From Negadavirga shengliensis (GTDB lineage: Bacteria; Bacteroidota; Bacteroidia; Cytophagales; Cyclobacteriaceae): a stretch of DNA of 64,000 bases. Positions within the stretch are counted from its first letter, which is position 1. The number at the start of each line of letters is the position of its first letter. Positions 25,642 through 36,477 of this stretch are shown here, piece by piece. Where the stretch lies: contig NZ_JBHSJJ010000021.1 of assembly GCF_042652345.1 (NCBI RefSeq), forward strand, positions 35,106 through 99,105, read 5' to 3'. The notes under the pieces were generated by a model. It was not told the origin of the DNA, ran no database searches, and saw only the letters and a list, made by a program, of their open reading frames with translations. Both the position numbers and the translations under genes were made by a program.

Positions 25642-27816
25642 TTAAAGTTTAAATTTAATACCCCCATTAATTAAAAAACCATCGAGCGGAGCGTAAATGT
25701 CTCTGAATTCAGGATTCGTAATTGTTCCGGTGTAAATCGTGTCAAATCTGGTTTGCCGTGCGTCGAGGAAGTTTTCAAAGTTGATATAAAGCGAAAATTC
25801 ATCCCAAAGCTTTTCAGCCATAAAACCGCATAAGACATAGGGTTTTCCCGTAGCTCCGTCGCTTAGCTTTTGGCTGCTGAAATAGTAGGTCTCCAGACCT
25901 ATTTTCCATTGTTCTTCAATCTCATACATCAATACTGAATTGATCCTGTGTTTGGGCGTCAACGGATTCTCTGTGATCAAACTGTTTTGATGCATTTGGG
26001 TATCTGTATAAGTATATCCCAGAAGCCATTTAAAATCATCATAACCGATTTTGATGTTTGTTTCCGTGCCCCTGGTGTCAATATGTCCTGATGAATTGAT
26101 AAACTGATAAAAATTATCCGGCTGCAGCTCAAGCAGAAGCGGATTATTCAAATAGGTATAAAAAAACAGTTGGTTGATGGTGAACGTTATTTCTTCGCCG
26201 ATGGTGGTACGGTAATTAAAATCAATGTTACCTCCGTAACTGCGTTCCAATTGGTTGGTGATTTTATCAATGGGCAGCACATGCTGATATTGTATTCTCT
26301 CACTTTCTTCAGTGAAAATGGTTGGTGCTTTGTATCCGAATCCACCTCCGATCCGTGATGAGAGCCGGTCAGTGAATTTAAACAAAGCGGAAAGTCTAGG
26401 TAGAAAAGTGATCCCATAATCCATCACATAATCGGTTCTCAGACCTGTCTCAAGGTTCAGCCGTTTGGTGGCTTCCCAAGTATTCTGAACGAATGCGCCA
26501 AAAATGATTTGATCATAATCCCTGAGTGGGAACGTGTCTAAATTTTTTTCCTGAAAATCGTCTGTCCACAGATTTATTCCTACAACCCATTCCGATTTCT
26601 CTTTGCTGTTGGTGTAGCTTGCCTCAGTAAAGGTTGCTTTCTGCGTTCCGTCAAAAATGTAGCCGGGTATGGATATTCTCCGACTAAACAGTGTGTAGCT
26701 GTTTTTTATGTTGAAAAAACTGTTGTCATTTATCCGATGATCAAAAGCCAATTGTGTCGAATAGCGTTGGGTTTTGTTTTCCTCAAAAAAGCTGTGAACG
26801 CTGTCCCCTTTGCCTTCGATAAAATGGATATCGCCGCCCAACCGGTTTTCTATGGCCGTATTGACGCCTACCTCCAATGTTGTACGGTCATCGAAGTACA
26901 CAAACAGTTTCGGATTAAAAACATACCGGTCGAATTTTGGAATGGCGGACAAGTCAATTCCCGCCGGGTCATAAGCCCAATTGCGGTTGTGCGAGGCAAA
27001 AATGGTCGTCCCGATTTTGTTGAAACGCTGCCCATAGAAACCGTTCAGGTCAAATCCCCCGCCTGAACTTCCGTTTAAATGAAACCGCAAATCCTTTTCC
27101 TTTGTAGGTGTCTTGGAAATCAGGTTGACAAGTCCCGCTATGGCACCGCCGCCGTAAAGCGTGGATGCTGAACCTTTGATCACTTCCACTTGCTTTAGAT
27201 CAAGCGGGGGTGTCTGTAATAAACCCAGTCCGCTCGCCGCACCGGCAAAAAGCGGGAAGCCATCTTTGAGGACTTGGGTATAACGGCCGTCAAGCCCTTG
27301 GATACGGATGGAAGCATTCGCCGATGTTGCCGAGGTCTGTTGGGTTTGGATGCCTGTGCTTTCGCTCAAAAGCATGCGGATGTCCCCAGGCTTCATGTTG
27401 CTTTTTTCTTCCAGCTCTTCGCCTGCAATGAACTCAACCCTTGTGGGAATGTCCTGAATGGTTCTTGTACTCCGTGTAGAGGAGATAACTACTTCATCTA
27501 ATTGTCCTTCTTCAGAATTGAGAAGCAGTTCAACAGGTTCCCGGCTTGTAAGGGGGAAATTAAAGGTGCCGGTTCTCGGTTTATAGCCTATGTAGTGAAA
27601 TTCTATTGTTTGTTTTCCATCCGGAATTTCAGAGAGGGTTACCAGACCGTTGACATCAGATGTTGCGCCAATGGTTGTTCCTTTAAGTATCGCCGTAGCG
27701 CCGACTAAAGGCTCTTTGGTGTCGCTGTCTTTGATGATGGCTTCAAATATGTTCTGCCCGGACACATCGTGTATGTTCAAGGCTACGCATAGTAGCAAAA
27801 TGATTTTGACTTTCAT
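25642..27816 (-). CDS. TonB-dependent outer-membrane receptor with carboxypeptidase-like N-domain
   Basis: 724 residues. Signal peptide ends at DVSGQ. A carboxypeptidase-D-like domain (residues ~22-105; KEPLVGATAILKGTTIGATSD) precedes the TonB box region EGQLDEVVISSTRSTRTIQDIP, a plug (SIRIQGLDGRYTQVLKDGFPLF, VEVIKGSASTLYGGGAIAGLVNLISK) and a barrel ending GGIKFKL. The length and plug resemble CirA/BtuB-type metal or siderophore receptors rather than SusC (no SusD partner). A Cys-rich DUF6660 protein precedes it on the same strand, suggesting a metal-linked role. Ligand unknown. Confidence 0.88.
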   Translation of the reverse strand: MKVKIILLLCVALNIHDVSGQNIFEAIIKDSDTKEPLVGATAILKGTTIGATSDVNGLVTLSEIPDGKQTIEFHYIGYKPRTGTFNFPLTSREPVELLLNSEEGQLDEVVISSTRSTRTIQDIPTRVEFIAGEELEEKSNMKPGDIRMLLSESTGIQTQQTSATSANASIRIQGLDGRYTQVLKDGFPLFAGAASGLGLLQTPPLDLKQVEVIKGSASTLYGGGAIAGLVNLISKTPTKEKDLRFHLNGSSGGGFDLNGFYGQRFNKIGTTIFASHNRNWAYDPAGIDLSAIPKFDRYVFNPKLFVYFDDRTTLEVGVNTAIENRLGGDIHFIEGKGDSVHSFFEENKTQRYSTQLAFDHRINDNSFFNIKNSYTLFSRRISIPGYIFDGTQKATFTEASYTNSKEKSEWVVGINLWTDDFQEKNLDTFPLRDYDQIIFGAFVQNTWEATKRLNLETGLRTDYVMDYGITFLPRLSALFKFTDRLSSRIGGGFGYKAPTIFTEESERIQYQHVLPIDKITNQLERSYGGNIDFNYRTTIGEEITFTINQLFFYTYLNNPLLLELQPDNFYQFINSSGHIDTRGTETNIKIGYDDFKWLLGYTYTDTQMHQNSLITENPLTPKHRINSVLMYEIEEQWKIGLETYYFSSQKLSDGATGKPYVLCGFMAEKLWDEFSLYINFENFLDARQTRFDTIYTGTITNPEFRDIYAPLDGFLINGGIKFKL

Positions 27817-27903
27817 TTGGAGAATGATGGTTAATGTCTATTGGTGATGATTAGTGAGGTGGGGCACCGCCATTAACAAATCGGGGCGAAGCCGCTATAA
27901 ACA

Positions 27904-28212
27904 TTAATTTGTTTTAGGCGGTTGCCAGATGGATGCGTGAAATTCAGAAACAAAGGTTTCCTCATACAGAGAAATTTGCAAATCTGAATAAGTGAAAAAG
28001 GGTGGGGCTGAAAAGAAAGTAAAAAAGAGCGTAAATCCATTGCAAGTGTGACAGCTTCTGAATGGTGAACAACAGTCGCTGCAATCTGTTTCATCATGAA
28101 GGGGCTGGCCCTGTTCTGTGGTTTGCTCTTGCCCAAACCGGTACTCCGGAAGATTGGGTATTGCCGATAATAACAGAACATAGGCGGCCAATATGAAAGA
28201 AAAATATTTCAC
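27904..28212 (-). CDS. DUF6660-like small Cys-rich protein
   Basis: 102 residues from a GTG at 28212, chosen because the protein then begins with a signal/TM helix (KYFSFILAAYVLLLSAIP); a longer frame to 28425 adds a basic stretch with no family character. A His/Asp/Cys-rich middle reads HDETDCSDCCSPFRSCHTC, followed by aromatic FFTFFSAPPFF. This pattern (a short hydrophobic N-terminus and a CSPF-x-x-C cluster) matches DUF6660 proteins, which in Bacteroidota often precede TonB receptors; this is from memory. Metal binding in the periplasm is inferred. 87 bp upstream of the receptor gene, same strand. Confidence 0.6.
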   Translation of the reverse strand: MKYFSFILAAYVLLLSAIPNLPEYRFGQEQTTEQGQPLHDETDCSDCCSPFRSCHTCNGFTLFFTFFSAPPFFTYSDLQISLYEETFVSEFHASIWQPPKTN

Positions 28213-28995
28213 AGGATAAAGGTAAAAAGAAGCGTGGGAAAAATGAACACATTTGCTTGCATTTGTCCACCCATCATGCCTCTTAGATATCAGCCGGGAT
28301 AGGTTACCGGTTGATTTTCGACGACCTGCCCCACCCATCCTGAGTCGCTCTTCATCAATAGGTTTTATTTCAGACGCCCGAAATAAACGTTTCAAAAGTC
28401 CCCGGTTTCCCTGAATAAAAAGCAAAAACGATCGAAATCCAACACGTTGGGAGAGCTGGGTGCAAAATATTGATTATTCTCACAATGTATCAAGTTTTAA
28501 CTGGGAAATTGGATTTTTTATAGTACATCATTGCTTACGGGTCGTACCCATGTCTACGGCGTATCCTGCCTGCGGTCGCATAATTGGAAAACAGGTATTT
28601 TATTGGCATTGCCAAGGGTTTTTTCCAGAAGATCGCCTAATGATGTAAACCGCAGGTATATATATGGTATAGGAAGTGAAAAAATAAAAATTTCTGCACT
28701 ATCATTCATTGCTTTTCGCACCACATGCGGACGGCAAGCTGTCCATCTCCCGCAGTGTTTTCGCTCAGAAATGAAGGTAAAAGCTACCAAATAATATTTG
28801 TGATTTGATCGGATCATCGATTAAAATGAGTTTCCCCATGCCTTTTGGTAATTTATATTGATAATCAGTTATTTAATTATAAATAAAAATTATTTTGATT
28901 TTAAAAATTTATATTTTATGTTTATGGTAACGTACACGCTATTTGGAAATCTTGCCCCGAATAAGCCTTTTGTTTTAACCACAAACATTTAAACC
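28213..28995. other. Intergenic region with divergent leaders
   Basis: About 780 bases between divergent genes. 28820-28990 is strongly AT-rich and holds the probable promoter of the SusC gene; it contains TGATAATCAG (28860-28869), also found upstream of the beta-helix gene at 41091-41100. A minus-strand frame (28554-28817) lacks recognisable content. No RNA gene is seen. Confidence 0.45.
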
Positions 28996-31900
28996 ATGAA
29001 GAAAAATTACAGATCATCCACCTGCCACACCCCTAAGTGGCGGGAGAAACTGCTATGGAAAGAACAGCATCGTTTTTCAGTTTACATTATCATTTGGATA
29101 TTCTTGATGAATGGCCTGCCGATTTTCCCGGCAGTCTCTCAGGAGGAAAAGCGGGTGATAACGGGACAGGTCTTGGATGCCACTTCCAAGGAAAGTCTGC
29201 CGGGAGTAAATATCCTGGTTAAAGGGACTTCCATGGGTACCATTACCGATGTGGACGGAACATACAGCGTGTCGGTGCCCAACGAGGATGCTGTCCTGAT
29301 ATTTTCTTTTGTGGGATACCTCGCACAGGAAATTAAAATCGGGAGCCAAACCATAATCGATGTGGATTTGGTGGCAGACCAGGCCCAGTTGGACGAAGTA
29401 GTGGTGGTAGGCTACGGTACCGTCAAGAAAAGCGACCTCACCGGCTCTGTAGTCCGGGTCAATGCGGAGACTTTTAAAAACCAGAGCAATGTACAGCTGA
29501 CCGATATGCTGGCAGGAACGGTGGCGGGCTTTAATGCCAGCCAGGCTACTTCAGCGGCAGGGGGCAGTTCTTTGGAGATCAGGGGGCCGACCTCTCTGGG
29601 TGCGGGGACGGAACCTTTAGTGGTTTTGGACGGCGTGATTTTTAATGGCAGCATCAGGGACATCAACCCTAATGACATCGAAACGCTGGACATACTGAAG
29701 GATGCCAGTTCATCCGCTGTATTTGGGGCTAGGGCAGCCAATGGCGTCATCCTGGTGACCACCACCAGAGGCAAGACAGGCAAACCCTCCTTTAATTTCA
29801 CCACCAAATTGGGAGTGGCGGGTCCTACGCGGGACGATTTTGCCGTCAGAAGCCCACAGGGATACCTTGATTTCAGAAGGGACTATTACAGGACGCTGGG
29901 CTTGGCACAGCCTGACTACCACTGGTTTAATCCCAACGAGCTTCCCGAAGGAGTCACTTTGGAGCAATGGCGGGCGTCCAATAATAATCCCCATCCCGAT
30001 GATACCCGCGAATGGCTCGCCAGAATGAACTTTTTCCCCGTTGAGATTGAGACTTATTTGGCAGGTGAAACCATCAACTGGAGGGATGAAGTGATGAAGC
30101 CGGGAGTCAGGCAAGAATATGACCTCAGCATAGGAGGGGGTACCGAGCAGATGAAGTATTATTGGTCGCTTGGATATGTGGATAATGAGGGTATCATCAC
30201 GGGCGACAAATTTTCAACCCTAAGATCCAGGCTTAACCTTGATTTTGAAGTCACCGATTGGCTCAACCTGGGTTTGAACACCCAGTTTTCTTCCCGGGAT
30301 GAAAGCGTGGTCCAGGCCAATTTGACAGGGATGTACCAGACCAGTCCCTTTTCCCGCATGTACGACGAAGATGGCTCCATCAGGTGGTTTCCCCATGGTT
30401 ATATAGGGGGAGAAAATCCTTTGATCAACTATTTGGGACAGGACAGGTTCCATAAAATCAACAGTTTGTTCAATACCCTCTATGCGGAGGTCAAGCTGCC
30501 ATTTGGCATTACATTCAGGTCTTCCTTTCAGCCTCGGATGCAAAGCATAAGAGATTATAATTATTGGTCTCCGGAAACCATCATGGGTGGACCGACCTAT
30601 GCGCAGGGACGGGCTACCAGGCGGGAATCGTCCTTGTTTGAATGGATGGTGGACAATCTCTTAAAATGGAACAAAGAGATCGGCGTGCATAATTTTGACG
30701 TGACCTTTTTGTATAACCTGGAAAGGAACAGGATCTATGAGTCCATCATGGAAAACCAGACTTTTGATCCCAGTCCTATCCTGGGCTACCACGGCATGCA
30801 GTTTGGTAACGACCCTACCATTTCTACCAATGATATCACTTATTCCGGGGAGGGGTTGATGGGCCGGTTGAATTATACCTTTTGTTTACCGGATCCATTC
30901 GCCGGGACGGGTTTAGTGCCTTTGGCCGTGAGAACCCCAGAGCCGTCTTTCCGGCCGTGGCTTTTGCCTGGCAGGTATCTGATGAAAGCTTTTATAATTC
31001 GGGGCTGATTGATCAGTTAAAAATGCGCCTGTCCTGGGGGGTAAACGGGAACCGTGACATAGGGCCTTATTCGGCTTTTGCCCAAATGGGCAGCAACCTG
31101 TATTATGATGGTTCCCAGGTACAGATGGGTATTTTTACTTCACGCCTGTCCAATCCCTTGCTTTCCTGGGAAGAGACCGAATCTTATAACATAGGCTTTG
31201 ACATAGGAATATGGGAAAACCGGTTCAACCTTACCCTGGATTACTATGACATGTCTACCCGCAATCTCCTGGTGGAGCGCTCATTGCCCAGGGTAACCGG
31301 TTTTGAAAATGTGACCACGAACATCGGGAAACTGGCCAACAAAGGGTTTGAGGTGACATTGGGCGGTGTCAACGTGAACAGGGCCAATTTTAACTGGCGG
31401 ACGAATATCAATTATTCCATGAACCGTAACAAAATCATCTCTTTGTTTGGAGAAACAGGAGATTATACCTTACAGGGGCAGTTGCTTACAGGGGAGATAC
31501 CGGATTTTGAAAACAGGTGGTTCATTGGCCAGCCTATCGATGTGGTCTGGGATTATGATATCCTTGGTATCTGGCAGGTCGAAGAGGCTGCTGAGGCCGC
31601 CGAGTATAACCTGAGCCCGGGTGACTTTAAAGCCAACGATCTCGACGGTAACGGCGCTTACGAAGCCCTGCAGGATAAAAAATTTATCGGCTTCAGCCAA
31701 CCCCGGCACCGTCTGGGACTGAGAAATGATTTCGACTTCCTGCGCAATTTCACGGCATCGGTTTTTATTCGGGCTGACCTTGGACACATCAATCATTTTT
31801 CTCCTTCCGTAGCGGGGTGGTCTACCTTTGATAGAAGGAGTACCGCGAATTATCCGTATTGGACACCGGACAACCGCACCAATGATTTTCCCAGGCTGAA

Positions 31901-32150
31901 TATCAATGATTCTCCCTATGGGGGCGGAATCATGCCGTATAAATCCGCCTCTTTTGTGCGGATACAGGATATCTCGCTTTCCTATAATTTCCCCCCTCCC
32001 GTGGCAAAAAGGCTGAGGCTGCAAAATGCCCGGGTTTTTGGCTCCGTTAGGAACCTCTACAGTTTTGACAATTGGCCGGGATGGGATCCCGAATCAGGGC
32101 ATCTCCCAATGCCCCGGATTGTCACGATGGGATTCAGTTTGTCATTATAA
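28996..32150 (+). pseudogene. SusC/RagA-family transporter, frameshifted
   Basis: Two overlapping frames make one SusC. The first (28996-31008) has a signal region, carboxypeptidase-like domain (ESLPGVNILVKGTSMGTITD), QLDEVVVVGYGTVKKSDLTG, plug motifs (LDGVIFNG, PNDIETLDILKDASSSAVFG) and the first half of the barrel up to MGRLNYTF near 30880. The second frame continues from about 30882 with LFTGSIRRDGFSAFGRENP to the barrel end at 32150. In SusC homologues a short x-D-x-Y segment joins NYTF and LFTGS; here it is missing, so a deletion of roughly 13 nt explains the shift. Total about 1050 residues, normal for SusC. SusD follows 17 bp later. Inactive unless the lesion is an assembly error. Confidence 0.85.
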
Positions 32151-32167
32151 ACAAAACGCCGAAAACA

Positions 32168-33937
32168 ATGAAACGATATATAAAATTTCCGATAGCCGCA
32201 TGCCTGCTGTTCCTTCTGGCCGGAGCTTGTTCCGAAGATTTTCTGGAACCCCAACCCTTATCCTTTTTCACGCCGGAAAAGGTATTTGTGGACAAAGGGG
32301 GCTTTGAAGCACTCCTGGTGACCATGAGAAAAGACCTCACCCGGGAGCAAACCGCTCAGAAAAACTTCATGGCGCACCAGTGGGCCGCATCAGAAGCAGG
32401 GGTGCCTTGGCTTCAAATGGATTATACCAATCTTACCCCGAACTCTGACCGGTATCAACAATTTGTCACGCAAATCAATGACATCTTTGAGATGGTAAAA
32501 AATGCGAATGTAGCCATCAGCAGGATTGACGATATAGAATGGGAGGATGAAAACGATAGAAACCGGATATTGGCCGAAGCATACTGGCACCGGTCCTATT
32601 GGTACTACAGGCTAATAGGCAATTACGGTGACCTCCCCTTTATCAACGAAGAGATTCAGGGAGTGAGACTCGATTTTCGGTCTCATAGCAGGTGGGCCAT
32701 TTTGGACAAGATACAGGCTGATATGGAGTTTGCGGTGGAACATATGCCGGTATCGGCCGCTCCCGGAATACCTACCAAAGGTGCAGGCGATCATTTGCTG
32801 ACGAAGATTTATTTGGCAAACATGGAATTTGACAAAGCCATTGAAGCAGCTTCCCGGGTAATTGATGGGCCCTATGCCCTGATGACGGGCAGATTCGGGC
32901 AAGATGCGGACGATCCCGCCAAAAACGTGATCTGGGACCTGCACCGCCATGCCAACAAGAGCTTGTCGCAGAATACGGAAACCATCCTGGTATTCGTGGA
33001 CAGGTGGCAGGCACCGCCGACCGCCAGGACCCCGGGTCTGTTTACCATGAGGGTCTATCACCCTTCCTGGTGGCACAATGCAACGGGCAAAGACAGGGAA
33101 GGTAATCTGGGTATGATCGATGCCGGCCCTTTGTATGATTCGCTGGGGAGAGGCAACCCGGATGTCGCGCTGAGCGATTGGCATAGTTACGACATTTGGG
33201 AAGACGCTGATTTTGATTACAAGACGACTCCTGATCTCAGGAGGGCAGGCATCAATTGGTACGATAGAGAAGATTATTTTTATAACAATCCGGCCTCCGT
33301 TCAATATGGGGAACCCTTTGATCCAAATAACATGGATATACCCTCGGAATATTGGGCCAGGATGTACCCGGTGCCGTTTTATAAAACTTATGCCCCTAAT
33401 TTTCCCGACCAGACAGGCATACCGATGGGAAGTAACGGTGACTGGTACATTTTCAGGTTGGCGGAAACATACCTCCTCAGAGCGGAGGCCTATTATTGGA
33501 AAAACGACCTGGCAAATGCCGCAATAGACATCAACACCGTCCGACAAAGGGCAAATGCCCCGCTCATCGGCCCTGCGGATGTGACCATAGATTTTATCTT
33601 CGACGAGCGGGCAAGGGAATTATTCGCGGAAGAACCCCGGCAAAATGAATTGAACCGGGTATCCTATATCCTGGCGGCCAGGAATGAACGCGGCTACAGC
33701 TTGTCCAACCTTCATGAGAACAATTGGTTCTATGATAGGGTGAGAAACCTGAACCCGTTTTATGACAGAGCTGATGAGGTGGTTATTCTGGGTGCAAGAC
33801 CCCGAATCATGCCTTATCACTTTCAATGGCCCATTGACGACGATATCATCAATTCGAATACTTTGGGAAGGATCAACCAGAATCTGGGTTATACAGGGTC
33901 TTCCAATAATGTCCCGCCCCTTGAAGCGGTGGAGTGA
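32168..33937 (+). CDS. SusD/RagB-family lipoprotein
   Basis: 589 residues from the ATG at 32168 (MKRYIKFPIAACLLFLLAGAC), where the lipobox LAGAC follows the signal; an upstream in-frame ATG at 32072 lies inside the SusC gene and is rejected. SusD features: SEDFLEPQPLSFFTPEKVF, helices around EAYWHRSYWYYRLIGNYGDLPF, and the C-terminal FRLAETYLLRAEAYYWKNDLANAAIDINTVRQRA with DERARELFAEEPRQNELNRV. It partners the frameshifted SusC 17 bp upstream. If SusC is truly broken, this protein has no channel from its own pair. Confidence 0.93.
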   Translation: MKRYIKFPIAACLLFLLAGACSEDFLEPQPLSFFTPEKVFVDKGGFEALLVTMRKDLTREQTAQKNFMAHQWAASEAGVPWLQMDYTNLTPNSDRYQQFVTQINDIFEMVKNANVAISRIDDIEWEDENDRNRILAEAYWHRSYWYYRLIGNYGDLPFINEEIQGVRLDFRSHSRWAILDKIQADMEFAVEHMPVSAAPGIPTKGAGDHLLTKIYLANMEFDKAIEAASRVIDGPYALMTGRFGQDADDPAKNVIWDLHRHANKSLSQNTETILVFVDRWQAPPTARTPGLFTMRVYHPSWWHNATGKDREGNLGMIDAGPLYDSLGRGNPDVALSDWHSYDIWEDADFDYKTTPDLRRAGINWYDREDYFYNNPASVQYGEPFDPNNMDIPSEYWARMYPVPFYKTYAPNFPDQTGIPMGSNGDWYIFRLAETYLLRAEAYYWKNDLANAAIDINTVRQRANAPLIGPADVTIDFIFDERARELFAEEPRQNELNRVSYILAARNERGYSLSNLHENNWFYDRVRNLNPFYDRADEVVILGARPRIMPYHFQWPIDDDIINSNTLGRINQNLGYTGSSNNVPPLEAVE

Positions 33938-34123
33938 TGATAAAAAAGCATCCCCTTCCTTCGCGTAAAATTTGATATATTTAAAGAAGAAAAGATGGAG
34001 GGGGATACTCCAATCTTCCGGTCCGGTGGAGGTGCAGAACCCCATTGTATCCACAAAACCAAATTGAAAATTCACCATGAAAGTTTTATCCGTCAAACGG
34101 TGATACAACCATATCACAGAACC

Positions 34124-35524
34124 ATGAAAAGAACAGTTTTCTATCTCCCGTTGCTGACACTTCTGACAATGGCTTTAGCCCCTAGCACTTCGGGCTGTCC
34201 GCAACAACAAACGGCTTCCTGGAAAGCCGGCGTGGCCAAAGTGGATATTACCCCGAGGGGACCCATCTGGATGGCGGGTTATGCTGCCCGGGATCACCCC
34301 TCTGAAGGCATCAGGCACCCCATCTGGGCCAAAGCCCTTTTTCTTGAGGATGCAGAAGGAAAAAGCGCCGTCTTGGTGACTTCCGACCTGATAGGCTTTA
34401 GGCAAGAGCTTTCCAGGCGCATTCGTGACCGCTTAACAAAACAATATGGTCTATCCAGAGATCAGGTGATTTTGAACAGTTCTCATACACACACGGGGCC
34501 GGAGACAGACAATAGCAGGTATAAATTTCAACTGGATGCCGGTGAATTGGACAAGATTGAAAACTATGCACGGGCATTGGAAGACCAGATTGTGGAATTG
34601 GTAGGACAGGCGCAGCGCTCCATGGAGCCGGTTAACCTGTATGCCCAAAATGGTGTTACCCGTTTTCAGGTGAACAGAAGAAATAATAAAGAGGCTACTT
34701 TGATCCATCAAGTTGAGTTGAAAGGCCCTAATGACTATGCAGTGCCCGTATTAAAGGTGGAGACCCTGGATGGCAAGATGAAAGCGGTGGTGTTTGGTTA
34801 TGCCTGCCATCCTACCGTGTTGCCTGATTATCAAATTTCAGGCGACTACGTCGGTTTTGCCCAGATTGAACTGGAAAAAGTATATCCGGGCACCATGGCG
34901 ATGTTTTTCCAAGGCGCCGGCGGTGATCAGAATCCTTTGCCCAGACGTTCCGTAGCATTGGCGCAGCAATATGGAAAAGAGCTGACAGCAGCCGTGGAAA
35001 GGGTAATTCATGAGGATATGCCCAAATTAGAAGGAAAATTAACCACCGCTTATTCTGAAATTGATCTGACTTTTGCCAAGCCATCACCCAGCAGGGATGA
35101 ATTGGTAGCCATCACGGGGCCCCAATCGGAATATCCTGAATACCTTAAAGAAAATGCGAAGGTACTCATAGACAAACTTGATAAGGGAGAAACCCTCATC
35201 ACTTCATACCCTTATCCTGTCCAGGTCTGGAAACTTGGAAGCTTGCCGGTTTTTAGCCTGGGAGGGGAACTGTTGACGGGCTACGCCATAGCATTCAAGA
35301 AGATTTTCGGCCACGAGATATTCGTCATGGGATATTCCAATGATGTAATGGCTTATATCCCTACCTTGAAGGTATTGGAGGAAGGGGGATATGAAGGCTC
35401 CAGGTCCCCCATTTTCACCACCCCCTGGGCGCCCGATATCGAAGATAGGATAATCGCTGAGGTGGTGAAACTGGCAAAGGAGGCAGGGATTCAACCGGCC
35501 GAAGGTCCGGTGACCGATCGTTGA
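34124..35524 (+). CDS. Exported neutral/alkaline ceramidase-like hydrolase
   Basis: 466 residues from the ATG at 34124; a longer frame from 33995 adds residues before the signal peptide. The signal is followed by STSGC, perhaps a lipobox. The N-terminal domain matches the neutral/alkaline non-lysosomal ceramidase family: AGVAKVDITPRGPIWMAGY, LVTSDLIG, NSSHTHTGP (zinc-ligand His pair), FGYACHPTVL and QGAGGDQNP. The C-terminal immunoglobulin-like domain of true ceramidases is lacking, as in many Bacteroidota members whose substrate is unknown. The family cleaves amide bonds, so release of an N-acyl or related group from a substrate is plausible. 34 bp before the amidohydrolase gene; probably one operon with SusCD. 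Confidence 0.85.
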   Translation: MKRTVFYLPLLTLLTMALAPSTSGCPQQQTASWKAGVAKVDITPRGPIWMAGYAARDHPSEGIRHPIWAKALFLEDAEGKSAVLVTSDLIGFRQELSRRIRDRLTKQYGLSRDQVILNSSHTHTGPETDNSRYKFQLDAGELDKIENYARALEDQIVELVGQAQRSMEPVNLYAQNGVTRFQVNRRNNKEATLIHQVELKGPNDYAVPVLKVETLDGKMKAVVFGYACHPTVLPDYQISGDYVGFAQIELEKVYPGTMAMFFQGAGGDQNPLPRRSVALAQQYGKELTAAVERVIHEDMPKLEGKLTTAYSEIDLTFAKPSPSRDELVAITGPQSEYPEYLKENAKVLIDKLDKGETLITSYPYPVQVWKLGSLPVFSLGGELLTGYAIAFKKIFGHEIFVMGYSNDVMAYIPTLKVLEEGGYEGSRSPIFTTPWAPDIEDRIIAEVVKLAKEAGIQPAEGPVTDR

Positions 35525-35556
35525 ATAGAACTTGCCCATTAAAAAAGAATGCAGAT

Positions 35557-36477
35557 ATGAGAAATAGGATTAACCGTAGAGAGTTTTTTTCAGATACAGC
35601 CAAATCTGTCTCAGGCCTGTATTTGGGGATCAACCTCACGGGCTTTTCCATGCAGGAAGAGTATATGTTTGCTCCGAATGATCTGATGAAGGAGGTAATG
35701 AAGTACCGGAAAATCGACGCTCACGCCCATGTCTTTTTTACCGATGACAGCCCTGAAACGCAAATATCATTTGCGGATCGCCTTGGGATAGAGAAACTCG
35801 TGATTTCGAGGCCCATGGCACCGGGCAGCGAGGGACTTCCGGAGGAATTCATTAATTGTAACGATCTGATCATAAAATCGGTGTCCAGGTATCCGGACAG
35901 GTTTATCGGCCAACCCACCATCAATCCTGCGTTTCCCAAGGAATCCATGGAAGAACTGAAACGTTGCTTGGACCACGGCATGGTAGGATTGAAACTGTAC
36001 AACCATGTAAAACTGAGCGATCCTTTGTTTTATCCTTTTATAGAAAAATTCATAGACCTGAAAATGATCATTCTCATGCATATGGGAATTGGAAAATCCA
36101 GGGTGGAATATGACCCAAGGGAACCTGCAAATGTATCCACTCCGGAGGACTTTGTCATCGCGGCAGAGCGGTATCCTGAGGCGATGTTCCAACTTGCCCA
36201 TCTCGGAGGCGGGGGAGATTGGCTGGATGCCTGCAAGGCTGTCCGGCCTTATCCAAACATATATGTGGATGTTTCCGGAAGTAACAATGAGGCGGATATC
36301 ATCTCATTTGCGATGGAACAACTGGGAGAGGACCGGATATTTTTCGGCTGTGACAACAGCTTTTATCAGGGGGTAGGCCATATGCTTGCCGCGGATCTGA
36401 CAGAAGTACAAAGGGAAAAAATATTTTTCCGGAATTACAACGACATTCTCAGAAAGGCAGGTAGACATGTGGATTGA
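35557..36477 (+). CDS. Amidohydrolase-2 family protein with Tat-like signal
   Basis: 306 residues from the ATG at 35557; a TTG at 35521 overlaps the upstream gene and is rejected. The N-terminus NRINRREFFSDTAKSVSG has a twin-arginine motif (RREFF) and a moderately hydrophobic stretch, suggesting Tat export. The TIM-barrel metal site begins with KIDAHAHVFF (HxH), followed by IGQPTINPAF, MVGLKLYNHV, ILMHMGIGKS, LAHLGGGGDWL and FFGCDNSF (metal Asp). Family members hydrolyse or decarboxylate ring and lactone substrates. It overlaps the next, related gene by 11 bp, so the two may act as a pair. Confidence 0.8.
   Translation: MRNRINRREFFSDTAKSVSGLYLGINLTGFSMQEEYMFAPNDLMKEVMKYRKIDAHAHVFFTDDSPETQISFADRLGIEKLVISRPMAPGSEGLPEEFINCNDLIIKSVSRYPDRFIGQPTINPAFPKESMEELKRCLDHGMVGLKLYNHVKLSDPLFYPFIEKFIDLKMIILMHMGIGKSRVEYDPREPANVSTPEDFVIAAERYPEAMFQLAHLGGGGDWLDACKAVRPYPNIYVDVSGSNNEADIISFAMEQLGEDRIFFGCDNSFYQGVGHMLAADLTEVQREKIFFRNYNDILRKAGRHVD

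Noticed and set aside
28554..28817. Minus-strand frame of 87 codons before SusC
   Set aside because: No domain, in an AT-rich leader; probably noncoding.
33995..34123. Longer start for the ceramidase-like gene
   Set aside because: It places 43 residues before a normal signal peptide.
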